Assembly: GCA_016178055.1 (NCBI GenBank) | Contig: JACOUC010000044.1 | Coordinates: 1-64,000, forward strand | From: Chlamydiota bacterium | GTDB taxonomy: Bacteria; Auribacterota; JACPWU01 | DNA length: 64,000 bases | Direction: 5' to 3' | In this document: one piece after another, positions 1-7,849 of the stretch | Position numbering within the stretch: the first letter of the stretch is position 1 | Layout: each line of letters starts with the position of its first letter | Made by a program: the position numbers and the translations under genes | Notes under the pieces: generated by a model | Seen by the model: only the letters and a program-made list of their open reading frames with translations | Told to the model about the DNA's origin: nothing | The model's database searches: none

Positions 1-2447
1 CTGATTTCCACAATCGTGTATTGAATTGCCTTAAAAAATCCGGGCCAATCTTCAATTCCTTTGTCAGACAAAGTTTTGATCGTGCTTAAAATCTGCTCCG
101 CCATCGTCCCTTGACCCGCGCCCATCTCAATGATCTGAAAACGGGTAGGTTTTCCCATGGCCTTCCATTGGTCCATAAGATCATAAGCAAGCCCTCTCCC
201 AAACTGTCCAAACTCCTCAGGCAATGTCCGAAACTCTCCGCCCTCGCCTGCCTTTGCGGAAGGAATGGGTGTCGTTCTCGGCTTGGTATAGAAACCATGT
301 TCTGGGTCGTACAAAGCCATTCTCATAAATTCATGGTAGGTCATTCGCCCCTCTTGATTTTCACGAATTTTCTCCATGATATTTAATTCTGCAGGAGAGG
401 ATTTTGATTTCCTGGAACGGAGAAGTCCCTCAAAAGACTTAAATCCCGCAAGCTTCATTAGGTCAGAGAGTTCAAGATAAAAATCAAAACTGAATTCTGT
501 CGAATATAAAAAATAATCCAGCCACTGCAAAGCCTCTTCTTTCAGTTTTTTCTTGTCTGGGTTCTCACTTAATATTTTATTGAGACTCTGTCTCAAATTG
601 GGCCGCTCTCCATTAAAAAACTTTATTTGCTCAGCCAAATGCGCTTGAAAATTTCCCGGATCAATCTCTTCTTTGGGAAATTTTCCATCTTTTTTCTCAA
701 GTTCTTTACGAACATCTTCAGGTTGTGTCCGAGCAAACTCAATAAAAGCGCGATAGCGAAAATAGATTTCTTGAGACGATAATGGATGACCTAAAATCTC
801 TTGAAGTCCGTCCCGGGAAACCTCAAAAAAGGTAGCAACCCGTTCTAAATTTGCCATGGCCTTCACAAATTCAAAAAGATAAAGCTCATCATTCAAGGCA
901 TTCTGAACAATCAAAATCGATTGCTCTGCCAATTGAATCTGTTTTTCAACAAGCAACCTTGAAAGCCACGCATGATGGCCATCTCGTTTTAAAGACCGCT
1001 CCTTTTTCAACAACATACCTTGTATTGGGGTCAGTTCTCTACTTATGACATTTCCCCTCTCAACTTCCGCTTCAGGCTCAGATGTGCTTGTCACCGTCAT
1101 AGCTGGTTCTGCCTTAGACTGCCCACCTACTCCTTCCGGAACAAGTGGGTTAAGGACCCCAACTTCTGGATCCCCGATTGAAACCTTCGGGGATGACGGG
1201 TCTGGTGAAGTCATATAAGTATTATGCGCGACAATTCCATTGCCAATAAAATTGTGAGTTCCTTCCACTTCAATGTCATAAACCCTCTCGAAGCCAGTCA
1301 ATTCTATGGATTGAATACGGTCCCAGAAAATATGAGATTTTGCAGAATATTTACTCGACAGATGGATCTCATTTTGGATACGATTGATTCCAGGAGGATG
1401 TAACATGAAAGCCTTGTCAAAACGGGGTGCTGAGAAACTTTTACCCTTTCGAAAAGCAATAGCTTCTACCCTTTTTAAATTTGGGAAACATTCAAAGGCT
1501 GCTGTCATTGTTGACAAAAATAAAGCGCCAAGATTTTTTATCTTTGACACATTTGCATTGCTGGATGTGCTCTCAGACATCGATGAAGCACTCGTGGACC
1601 GGTTCTCCACCGAGGAATACCACGATAAACGCGTCAATCCTTCTGGATGGCTGATTGATGAAATAGAATCAAAATTACCGCTAGATCCTGGTTTTGAGAC
1701 CTCTTTACGCAAATCCATCTCCGAAGCAGAAAAGAAGGGATACATCCCTTTTGAAAAAGTTAAGAAGAAATTAGGGCTCGTATAAATCCCCTTATGTTCA
1801 AGATTCAATTCACCCCTAGAGCCAATCGCGAGTTTTGCGCTTTGTCTAAAGATATTCAAAAGCGCATTTCGAAGAAATTGGAAGATAATGCCCAACTTGA
1901 TAATCCCTTGATTCGTGCTGAGCCATTGGTTAATCTGCCACCCAGCACACATCGCTTTCGTATAGGAAAACATCGCGCTTCTTTCTATCTCAAAGGCAAT
2001 ACCCTCTTTGTGGAGCGTGTTCAAATCCGCGACCGAGCGTACGAACGCTGAAAAATCACCGAAAGAGCCCGTAGGCACCGCAATCGCATCCCCAATATGA
2101 AGCTGGCTCACTTGCGTCCAATGAAAGAAGGACATTGATACGAGATGGAAAAGAGTGGTATACTGAATCCAGTTATGAAAGCCAATACGGTCACAAAGCC
2201 CACGGAGAAAATCACAGTTCAAAGCCTTCGGCACAGAGGATTCCCCGTTTATCCAGGAAGTCAATTCATTCCAAAGGAATGGCTTTCTAGGAAAGTTCCA
2301 CTGCTGGGCACAGTTCACCAACGTCTTAGAAAAATAAAAGTTGATTTGGCTGAAGAGTGGCTCTGGCTCGATTCGCCAAAGACATTGCGAACGAGAGAAT
2401 TGGAATCTGGGACGTCGGAAAAGCTCAGATCTTTGCGTCGTACGATC
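1..2447 (-). CDS. C-terminal half of giant secreted protein 1: Hint/intein C-terminus plus MidA-like methyltransferase (partial, runs off left edge)
   Basis: Reading the minus strand, one frame is open from about 2447 to base 1 with no stop; I checked it codon by codon. It starts inside the decayed PIN gene. It repeats the Hint segment HWTQVSQLHIGDAIAVP (2123-2073) and then runs antisense through the RelE/antitoxin genes. It then gives the Hint C-terminus, VYDIEVEGTHNFIGNG followed by IVAHN, with Asn at 1223-1221 and Thr as +1 residue. The downstream extein (from 1220) has a low-complexity linker and then MTYHEFMRMALYDPEHGFY (about 345-290) and IIEMGAGQGTMAEQIL (about 140-85), matching the COG1565 MidA/NDUFAF7 SAM-methyltransferase pattern. 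The upstream half (2315-6577) is in another frame and overlaps this one by about 130 bases. A -1 shift or one indel would join them. The true start is unknown; ATG at 2135 is possible but has no ribosome-binding site. Confidence 0.75.
1405..1785 (+). CDS. Small antitoxin-like protein preceding RelE
   Basis: The gene encodes 126 residues. The start is ATG 1405 because AGGAGG lies at 1392-1397 with 7-base spacing; the TTG at 1384 has no such site. I do not recognise the family. The protein is charged, with a middle segment AAVIVDKNKAPRFFIFDTFALLD and a C-terminus GYIPFEKVKKKLGLV, the short amphipathic tail style common in antitoxins upstream of RelE/ParE toxins. It ends 8 bases before the RelE-like gene, so the two are probably co-translated. 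It lies antisense within the intein-like Hint domain of giant gene 1, and the minus-strand frame of that gene is open throughout (no TTA, CTA or TCA in the relevant register). Antitoxin function is inferred from position; the ORF and start are well supported. Confidence 0.72.
   Translation: MKALSKRGAEKLLPFRKAIASTLFKFGKHSKAAVIVDKNKAPRFFIFDTFALLDVLSDIDEALVDRFSTEEYHDKRVNPSGWLIDEIESKLPLDPGFETSLRKSISEAEKKGYIPFEKVKKKLGLV
1794..2051 (+). CDS. RelE/ParE-family toxin
   Basis: The protein has 85 residues, the usual RelE/ParE length. It starts MFKIQFTPRANREFCALSKDIQKRI, the typical first strand and long helix, then NLPPSTHRFRIGKHRASFYLKGNTLFVERVQIRDRAYER, the family core where an Arg-rich strand is followed by R(I/V)G-x-hR and ends with RxxxY. 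Family members are ribosome-dependent mRNA endonucleases or gyrase inhibitors; the residues here fit RelE better but do not decide. It follows the antitoxin-like gene by 8 bases. The gene uses no TTA, CTA or TCA codon at all, although these are common in neighbouring genes. As a result the exactly in-register antisense frame, which belongs to giant gene 1, has no stop. The gene occupies the endonuclease position of the Hint domain. Confidence 0.85.
   Translation: MFKIQFTPRANREFCALSKDIQKRISKKLEDNAQLDNPLIRAEPLVNLPPSTHRFRIGKHRASFYLKGNTLFVERVQIRDRAYER
2075..2123. repeat. 49-bp Hint-coding repeat, copy B
   Basis: This 49-bp segment matches 2629-2677 in direct orientation at 41 of 49 bases. A looser version occurs at 32307-32355 in the second giant gene. 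On the minus strand it encodes (H/S)W(T/I)xVSQLxVGDxIAVP, the Hint strand just before the usual endonuclease insertion point. Copy B is in the frame of the downstream half of giant gene 1. It separates the PIN cassette from the RelE cassette. Confidence 0.8.
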
Positions 2448-2611
2448 TTATTATGAGACATAACCTCACCGCTGCCGATGCGATTATCCTCGCAACTGCC
2501 CTTGAGCTGAGAGAGTTCAATCCCATCTTCGTTTGTGCCGACGTCAGATCTAGGTTGTTGAACGCAGCCATCGCCTGTCATCTTTCCACGCTCAATCCCC
2601 TGAGCACGTAA
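2145..2611 (+). pseudogene. Decayed/frameshifted PIN-domain (VapC-like) gene
   Basis: The C-terminal 84 codons (2357-2611) give ARFAKDIANERIGIWDVG, then LTAADAIILATALELREFNPIFVCADVRSRLLNAA, then LSTLNP. This is the typical end of a PIN ribonuclease, with the conserved DAI-LA-A and the acidic CAD. The N-terminal part with the first PIN aspartate is not found in the same frame; upstream the open frame is different (2145-2456). The switch from frame 0 to frame 2 must fall at about 2354-2447. That overlaps the window in which the antisense giant gene changes frame (2318-2447), so one indel could explain both breaks. The element is bounded on both sides by the 49-bp Hint-coding repeat. It is either a recent mutation or an assembly error; the toxin is probably inactive as written. 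Confidence 0.6.
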
Positions 2612-5600
2612 AAAAAATTTTCTCGATGGCACCGCAATCTTATCCCCGACATGAAGCTGACTCACGGGAGTCCAATGAGAATAGGTCAAAGCTGGAAGGC
2701 TGAAGGTGGAAGGGAAAAGACTGGCCGAAGCTCGAAGGTCGAGGGTCGAAGGTATGAAGGTGTTTTTATCTTTTCCTTCCACCTTCGAGCTTCCACCTTC
2801 CACCTGCTTTTCATTTCCTTCCACCTTCTTTAAATACGGATGATTCGCCGTTGTCCGAATGCTCCTTCCACTTGCGGTGGTGAGCTTAAAAACAGGCTTA
2901 ACCCCCATGTCCATCAGTCCCACAATCCTGTGCGGCTCAAGTTTCCCCGTCTCTTCATTGAGCGAAAAAACATAATCATCAGGCCGAACCTGGACAATCG
3001 GGATAAGTTGGGGAATAACAATAGGTGTCTCTTCTTTTTCGCCTAGCCCAAAGCTCTTAGCCCCTAGCTTTCTCACAATCGGCAGCATCGTATCTGCTGT
3101 TACGCACCGACCTAACGGATCGTCAGAAGAGGGAACAGACGCCCCTGTCGTCGCTCCGTCTTGTTCTACAAGTCTACGTTCTAAATCATCTAAAGCTTGT
3201 CCTACAATTTTATAGCTGATTTCCAACCTACGTGTCCTATCTGAATTCGCAATCACCTTTACCTTTGCCACCCGAGTGGTTGGAAACTCTGTATCTGATG
3301 CCAACTGCTTATCTACATAGTCATGACTTCCGTTTGCGTTATAAACAATGATACGGTCTTCAACACTCTCGAGAAAGGCCTTGCGAAATCCATCAATGTC
3401 TTTGGGATACCTTAAAATAAGATTTATCGTCTCTCTCTGTCGGTCAGGTCCTCCCAAAAAACCGAGGTCTCTCATGAAACGCCCATGCTTCTTGAGCATC
3501 TTATCAACCCAACTTTGAACAACGGTAGGATCATGTTCAATACCATAAGCAACATCAAAAGGAAGTTCTGTATCATGAGTCACTTGTTGGTGCAAATCCC
3601 ATAATTGCTTTTCCCCTTCGACAAAAGCCATTTCCTCCGATAATTCGCCAAGAACATTATTTTTGCTGCGAATACTTGACCAAAAAGTTGTTTTGCCACT
3701 TCCATTGGCTCCATCAATCGCAATGATCCAACGTCCGTTCTTTGTTTTCAGTCTTTCAAGCAATTCCTCTAACACTTCAGGATTGGTATAGCTTTCAGCA
3801 TTTTGAATGGGCTTTGCCAAGAGGACCAGGAAATCAGCTACCTGCCATTCTGTACCAAAGTATTCGGTGGCCTCCTTAAACAGTTCGGGATATCTCTGAT
3901 TAAATTCTCTTGTAACAAGATTAAGCTCCATACGATCAAGAGTGGGTACTGCCTCCCAAAGCTCTCTCGTAGCATTGGCCAAGCGTTTTTTGAGGGAAAG
4001 TACACATTCGACAACCTCCGCTGGCAATCCCTCACCCGTCACCGTAATTGTTCCAGCCTGATGCAAAACAGGCCCCCGCATGTGAGTTATGTCTAAAGTT
4101 GTTCCTAGTTGATCACCTGGTTCTTGTCCCACCTCAAGCGCTAACGCCTGTGGCAACATATTAGTCACCGTCGGCGGCATAAATTGATTGGCGAAAGCAC
4201 TGTGACTTTGCTTCTGATTCTTTGGATTTGATGAAGCATCGCTTTCAAGAAATGTGACAAAATCTTGATCATCCTCCCCCAAAGCCTTCTTCAAATAACT
4301 TTGCGTCAGTCGAGCCGCTGTTCCTCCTCGAGCCAGAAGCTTGCGAAGTTGGTTAATGAAATTCATTTGGGTAGGGTCTCTGATCCATTGGCCTGTTTGA
4401 GAATATTGAAGGGTTAAATCCTGAATGATGTTTGAGAAATGGGTCGCGCGATTTTTCCATTTTTCAAAATCGCTATCCGTCAAATGTGCATCCTTCAACA
4501 TTTCTTTGGCCAAATTCTTCATGATGTCGCTGAAGCTGGTATTTATGGGGTTTTCTAAAAGATCGTCAAATTCTTTAATCTTTCTAAAATATCCACTTCG
4601 GTCATCCATCTTATTCATGCGAGGAGAAATGACACAATAGCCAATATTGGCCGCTTTGAGGCGCTCTCTGAATCCTTCTGTGTGAAAGCCTCCCATGATG
4701 ATCGCTGCATATTTAAGCTTTCTTTGCTCCAAAAGTTTGACTGTCTTTTCATACATGATTGGATCGCGCTCAAGAACTTTTTCGTAGAATTTTTCTGCGA
4801 TTTTGAAGATATCGCCGAAGTCGGGGGATTCAAAGGAGAGGTTGTTTTTCTCGCATAATTTTTTCAAGGCTTGAGAAAATTTTTCTATGTACTCTTCCTC
4901 TCCTTGTAAGTTTTTCCTCCCCCTTATTTTTTTAAGGGGGATTGAGGGGGTTACTTCCTCCTCTTTCATAACTCCCCTAACCCCTAACTCCCCAGGCCCC
5001 TTTAAGGGAGTAACTCCCCAGGCCCCTCTTACCTTAAGAGGGGGTATTGTATGAAGAGGGGAACTCCACACAACTTTTAAATCTTCTCTGTTCCCCTCCA
5101 TCGATACCACACGCTTTAAAACGTCATAATTCTTTTCTAATTCGATCAGTTGCTTCGCTTGATCGGTTATCGCTAACTCTTCAATCATATCTTCTTCACG
5201 TTTTTCAATCTCTTCATCCAATTTTTCCCAGGAGATTTGTTTCATGAGGGACATTTGCTGGATGAAAAGCTTGAGATTGGGATAGAGTTCTTTTTCTTCC
5301 TGTTTTTCTCTCCCCTTAAGGCGACCGAGTTCGGGTACCCACTTATGGGTGAACGAGGAAGTGGTTGAAGCCGAGAGGCGAAAACCATAGGGGGAGTCGG
5401 AGGGGTTATTGTTTTCTTCCATAACTCCCCCCTCCCCTCTTAACTTAAGAGGGGAGAAACTCTCTCCATCTTCTGGTTCTAGATATTTGCTCAAAAACAA
5501 ATAATGCTCCTCATCACTAACTCTCCCCAACCGATACTCCAACACATTCTTTAAAACTTCATTCAACTCTTCTTTTGGAAGTTTCTTTTCTAATTTGGAA

Positions 5601-6577
5601 AGAAATTTTAAATATTCGGACTCAATCTTTGATGCATCTGTTTTTTTCTCAAGCGTTTGAAGTTCAAGAAATTTCTCAATGCTGGGATATAGATAAAGCT
5701 GAGATTGCTTCGCTTCGCTCGCAATGACAAACTGGTCATTTCTGATTTTTGATCTGTCATTTTGATCTTTGATTTTTGATATTTGATTTACATACTCCCC
5801 CACCCCTATCTTGTACTCCCGATACTTCTCCCTCTTCTCCATCAACTCCCATAATTCTTTTGGATAAATTTTCAGTCTTAAATTTTTAATCGTCTCATCC
5901 AAATCCGCCCACACAGGTTCCTGAAGCTCCCGTTCTTCCATCAGAGCACCCATGGCCCTAGCGTTGTCCACATAAGTCCGAACATCTTCCACACCCCAAC
6001 CCTTTACTTTATCTCCCTCACTGATTAAAAAGGATTCCAGGCTATTAATGTCGTGATTCATCAAGAATTTCTTTTGTGCTTCGGCAAGCGCTTTCTGATC
6101 TGGGAAGGCTGTGAAAAAGGACATGTCTATGGGGCCACTGGCAGCCTCGGAAAAGACATAGAAAGGCTGGCTAGGAAGCTGGGAGGCTAGAAAGCTGGGA
6201 GAAACCTTTTGTTTTTTAGCCTCCCAGCTTCCTAACTTCCCAGCATCTTTTATTTCTGCTTCCAATGCTCTCAATATTTTCTCCTCATTCCCCTCGACCT
6301 CCGTATTACAATGAATATCTTCGAGGATAAAAAGAAGGGGTCTCTCTGAAATGATGTTTTGATCAATGATTTCGCCTACATCACTTGGGATTTTGATGCT
6401 TTCTAGGAGGGCCTTTGTTTCAACGGGCTGATTTTGAAGGGGAATTCCACCCAGACTTGATACTGCCAGGGGGCCTAGGATAGGGGAATCTTGTGCATAA
6501 CCTATTGAAATATCATAAGTTATAAAATAAATGCACAAAAAAATACGGACCGCTCTTTGAAAGCTTTTGAATAACAT
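2315..6577 (-). CDS. N-terminal half of giant secreted protein 1: TraB/ChaN-like domain, P-loop domain, Hint/intein N-terminus
   Basis: This ORF encodes 1,420 residues. An N-terminal signal peptide (about 1-30, ending near YAQDS) suggests export. Residues about 60-640 contain LFILEDIHCN near the start and AAIIMGGFHTEGF near the end. This His pairing and layout resemble the TraB/ChaN/EreA hydrolase group, and the same layout is in giant protein 2. Low-complexity inserts come from repeats. At about 950 there is IAIDGANGSGKTTFW, a Walker A motif with uridine-kinase-like surroundings. A Hint domain starts at Cys1158 (CVTADTMLP, block A), with block B RTTANHPYLKK and then VSQLHVGDKIAVPS. After that the sequence is antisense to the PIN gene and stops at 2315 without a Hint C-terminus. 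The C-terminus exists in the other frame (1-2447). The gene is probably one frameshifted ORF; a naturally split intein is the less likely alternative. Confidence 0.8.
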   Translation of the reverse strand: MLFKSFQRAVRIFLCIYFITYDISIGYAQDSPILGPLAVSSLGGIPLQNQPVETKALLESIKIPSDVGEIIDQNIISERPLLFILEDIHCNTEVEGNEEKILRALEAEIKDAGKLGSWEAKKQKVSPSFLASQLPSQPFYVFSEAASGPIDMSFFTAFPDQKALAEAQKKFLMNHDINSLESFLISEGDKVKGWGVEDVRTYVDNARAMGALMEERELQEPVWADLDETIKNLRLKIYPKELWELMEKREKYREYKIGVGEYVNQISKIKDQNDRSKIRNDQFVIASEAKQSQLYLYPSIEKFLELQTLEKKTDASKIESEYLKFLSKLEKKLPKEELNEVLKNVLEYRLGRVSDEEHYLFLSKYLEPEDGESFSPLKLRGEGGVMEENNNPSDSPYGFRLSASTTSSFTHKWVPELGRLKGREKQEEKELYPNLKLFIQQMSLMKQISWEKLDEEIEKREEDMIEELAITDQAKQLIELEKNYDVLKRVVSMEGNREDLKVVWSSPLHTIPPLKVRGAWGVTPLKGPGELGVRGVMKEEEVTPSIPLKKIRGRKNLQGEEEYIEKFSQALKKLCEKNNLSFESPDFGDIFKIAEKFYEKVLERDPIMYEKTVKLLEQRKLKYAAIIMGGFHTEGFRERLKAANIGYCVISPRMNKMDDRSGYFRKIKEFDDLLENPINTSFSDIMKNLAKEMLKDAHLTDSDFEKWKNRATHFSNIIQDLTLQYSQTGQWIRDPTQMNFINQLRKLLARGGTAARLTQSYLKKALGEDDQDFVTFLESDASSNPKNQKQSHSAFANQFMPPTVTNMLPQALALEVGQEPGDQLGTTLDITHMRGPVLHQAGTITVTGEGLPAEVVECVLSLKKRLANATRELWEAVPTLDRMELNLVTREFNQRYPELFKEATEYFGTEWQVADFLVLLAKPIQNAESYTNPEVLEELLERLKTKNGRWIIAIDGANGSGKTTFWSSIRSKNNVLGELSEEMAFVEGEKQLWDLHQQVTHDTELPFDVAYGIEHDPTVVQSWVDKMLKKHGRFMRDLGFLGGPDRQRETINLILRYPKDIDGFRKAFLESVEDRIIVYNANGSHDYVDKQLASDTEFPTTRVAKVKVIANSDRTRRLEISYKIVGQALDDLERRLVEQDGATTGASVPSSDDPLGRCVTADTMLPIVRKLGAKSFGLGEKEETPIVIPQLIPIVQVRPDDYVFSLNEETGKLEPHRIVGLMDMGVKPVFKLTTASGRSIRTTANHPYLKKVEGNEKQVEGGSSKVEGKDKNTFIPSTLDLRASASLFPSTFSLPALTYSHWTPVSQLHVGDKIAVPSRKFFLRAQGIERGKMTGDGCVQQPRSDVGTNEDGIELSQLKGSCEDNRIGSGEVMSHNKIVRRKDLSFSDVPDSNSLVRNVFGESSQSHSSAKSTFIFLRRW
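2629..2677. repeat. 49-bp Hint-coding repeat, copy A
   Basis: This is the direct repeat of 2075-2123, in the frame of the upstream half of giant gene 1, encoding HWTPVSQLHVGDKIAVPS on the minus strand. The PIN pseudogene lies exactly between the two copies. This looks like a duplication of the insertion site when one cassette entered, or a cassette carrying a copy of the host segment. Confidence 0.8.
2690..2832. repeat. Heptanucleotide hairpin element inside giant gene 1
   Basis: Imperfect 7-bp units of the type ggaaggt/cgaaggt form a left arm (about 2697-2758). A spacer with ttttatcttttcc follows, then a right arm of the reverse-complement type ccttcca/ccttcga (about 2776-2830). It is translated within the Hint domain as the low-complexity stretch KVEGNEKQVEGGSSKVEG. 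It belongs to the same dispersed family as the elements at 6155, 21392, 33165, 41236, 52549 and others. Confidence 0.7.
4916..5045. repeat. Interspersed ccccTctt/aagAgggg palindromic repeats within giant gene 1
   Basis: Several copies of the short hairpin type cccct(c)tt...aagagggg with aactcccc flanks stand in tandem. They are translated as TIPPLKVRGAWGVTPLKGPGELGVRGV and similar. This is the widespread family of GC-rich hairpin repeats that also appears at 5421, 23378, 27083, 31535 and 37987. It inflates the coding sequence in frame without a recognisable domain. Confidence 0.7.
5421..5456. repeat. Interspersed aagagggg hairpin repeat
   Basis: One more copy of the same hairpin type, with cccctctt, taactt and aagagggg, translated as FSPLKLRGEGGVMEE within the N-terminal domain of giant protein 1. 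It interrupts otherwise domain-like sequence in frame. Confidence 0.65.
5700..5790. repeat. VIASEAKQS palindrome plus heptad array
   Basis: At 5700-5728 is the common bacterial palindromic repeat whose minus-strand translation reads VIASEAKQS; such repeats recur in many unrelated genomes. It is directly followed (about 5730-5790) by 7-bp-like units of the type tttgatt. Both are inside the reading frame of giant gene 1 and keep it open. Confidence 0.7.
6155..6246. repeat. Heptanucleotide hairpin element
   Basis: Units of the type ggctagg/aagctgg form a left arm (about 6163-6202). A short spacer rich in a/t follows, then a reverse-complement arm with cctccca/gcttcct (about 6220-6246). Both arms are coding within giant gene 1, close after the signal peptide region. 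It is the same architectural family as the intergenic elements further right. Confidence 0.65.
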
Positions 6578-6747
6578 TTTTACCTTTTTCCTAAGTCATT
6601 GCAGCAAAGAATAAAAAAACCATTAAAGGATTCAAATCATTAGACACCTCTGAAGGGAGAAAAGTCAAAAAATGAATGACTTTAAATTTCGATAAGAGAA
6701 GTGGTATATCTCATTGATTAAGAATGAATTATAATAAAATCAATGTA

Positions 6748-7419
6748 TCATTCAAGTTTTTGCGTCATGATTTTTTGAGAGGCAAGCAATGCCAGGCGTT
6801 CAACTTTTCTCCACTCAGAATAAGGAGCTCGAAGCGCTCTGTAGCGACTTAAATCTGTTTGAGAAAGATCCCAAGGCCTGGGCTCAGCCAACTGAATGGC
6901 GAGTTGTTGACTGATTGAAAAGCCTTCTTCCTGAGGGTAAAGTTTATCTAAGGTTTTTAATGCCTGAGTCGCTCGTTTTACCCCCAAATGATCAAAGAGG
7001 GCGACAAAATCAATAAAATCTCTCGTCGCATTCCGGCGAACAATCAAGTAGGCCTTGATTCTTAGCATCTCTTCCAGTGCAGGAACTCGAATTCCTCGTA
7101 TCGTGGTTGTCTTCAGAGGGGCTGATCTTATGAGCTGTCGAATACCTGTTCGAACACCCTGAAAATGTCCCAAAATAAGAACAGGAGGCTCAATTCTTTT
7201 TGTATGCCACCCAGCCTCTTTTTCCACTTTCTTCAAGATTTCACCAAATCGTTTCTTCAAATCTGGGAGGACATAATCTGCATCTAAAGAAACTCGGTGT
7301 CCCACATGAAGTGAAGCAGCGGTTCCCCCCACAAGAACGCATTCTGGAAAGTGAGACTGGAAAATTTCCTGAGCAGAAATTAGTTTTTCCCACGCTGGAA
7401 TATCTTTCTTAAGATTCAT
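6748..7419 (-). CDS. Nucleotidyltransferase-fold protein, AbiEii-like toxin candidate
   Basis: This gene encodes 223 residues. The motif CVLVGGTAASLHVGHRVSLDADYVL near residues 27-51 is the MNT/AbiEii pattern: Gly-Gly, 10-12 residues, then S-x-D-x-D (here SLDADYVL). Later PALEEMLRIKAYLIVRRNATRDFIDFVALFDHLG is the usual Lys-rich helix and 'RDF-DF' segment of AbiEii-type nucleotidyltransferases. Such proteins act with an upstream partner in abortive infection or toxin-antitoxin modules. The start overlaps the upstream gene by 11 bases, showing translational coupling. No transposase or phage gene is adjacent. Confidence 0.75.
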   Translation of the reverse strand: MNLKKDIPAWEKLISAQEIFQSHFPECVLVGGTAASLHVGHRVSLDADYVLPDLKKRFGEILKKVEKEAGWHTKRIEPPVLILGHFQGVRTGIRQLIRSAPLKTTTIRGIRVPALEEMLRIKAYLIVRRNATRDFIDFVALFDHLGVKRATQALKTLDKLYPQEEGFSISQQLAIQLAEPRPWDLSQTDLSRYRALRAPYSEWRKVERLALLASQKIMTQKLE

Positions 7420-7774
7420 GGTCCCTGATCTTCTTCAAAATTTCCCTCCACAAAGAAATCACTCCGTAGAGTTTCACAGAAGCTAAAACTTTCTCCAAAG
7501 ATAAGGCCGTAGGACCCATGGGTTTCTTCTTAAGACGATGGTAAAGTTTTCGCCAAGTTTGGAGGGTTCCTTCAGACAAAATTTCCTCAAGGTAAACAGG
7601 GTCATTCCAGTAGGCACTTTTAAGTCGTATGGAATAGCTTCCCCACCTCTTCTGAGCCGCCTTGGCTGCAATTCTGGAACGCCGTTCTCTCGAGAGAAGG
7701 CGAGCCCTTTTTTCTCCTCCCTCTCTCCCCCATTCCCTAAAAATGGACCGCGTGGATTTTGATAATCGAGGCAT
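7409..7774 (-). CDS. Partner/antitoxin of the AbiEii-like protein
   Basis: This gene encodes 121 residues. The N-terminus REGGEKRARLLSRERRSRIAAKAAQKRW is the basic 'GG-x-RA-x-LS-x-R-x-IA-x-AA-x-RW' helix pair often seen in small proteins upstream of nucleotidyltransferase toxins. The remainder (YWNDPVYLEEILSEGTLQTWRKLYHRLKKKP) suggests a helical, possibly DNA-binding protein. It is the first gene of a two-gene unit with an 11-base overlap. The antitoxin or regulator role is inferred from position. Confidence 0.65.
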   Translation of the reverse strand: MPRLSKSTRSIFREWGREGGEKRARLLSRERRSRIAAKAAQKRWGSYSIRLKSAYWNDPVYLEEILSEGTLQTWRKLYHRLKKKPMGPTALSLEKVLASVKLYGVISLWREILKKIRDHES

Positions 7775-7849
7775 GTTCTATATTCTATACTTAGGGGGTA
7801 AGCATTGTCAATAGGTTCAAGAAACTGAAATTTTAGTTAAGATAAGAAT

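Noticed and set aside
2318-2447. Programmed -1 frameshift in giant gene 1
   Set aside because: I looked for an X-XXY-YYZ heptamer in the right register in the overlap and found none; the T-rich run near 2330 is out of phase. An indel is simpler.
4425-5247. Plus-strand ORFs opposite giant gene 1 as further nested genes
   Set aside because: They lack ribosome-binding sites and recognisable families, unlike the nested pairs at 1405, 26305 and 31682.
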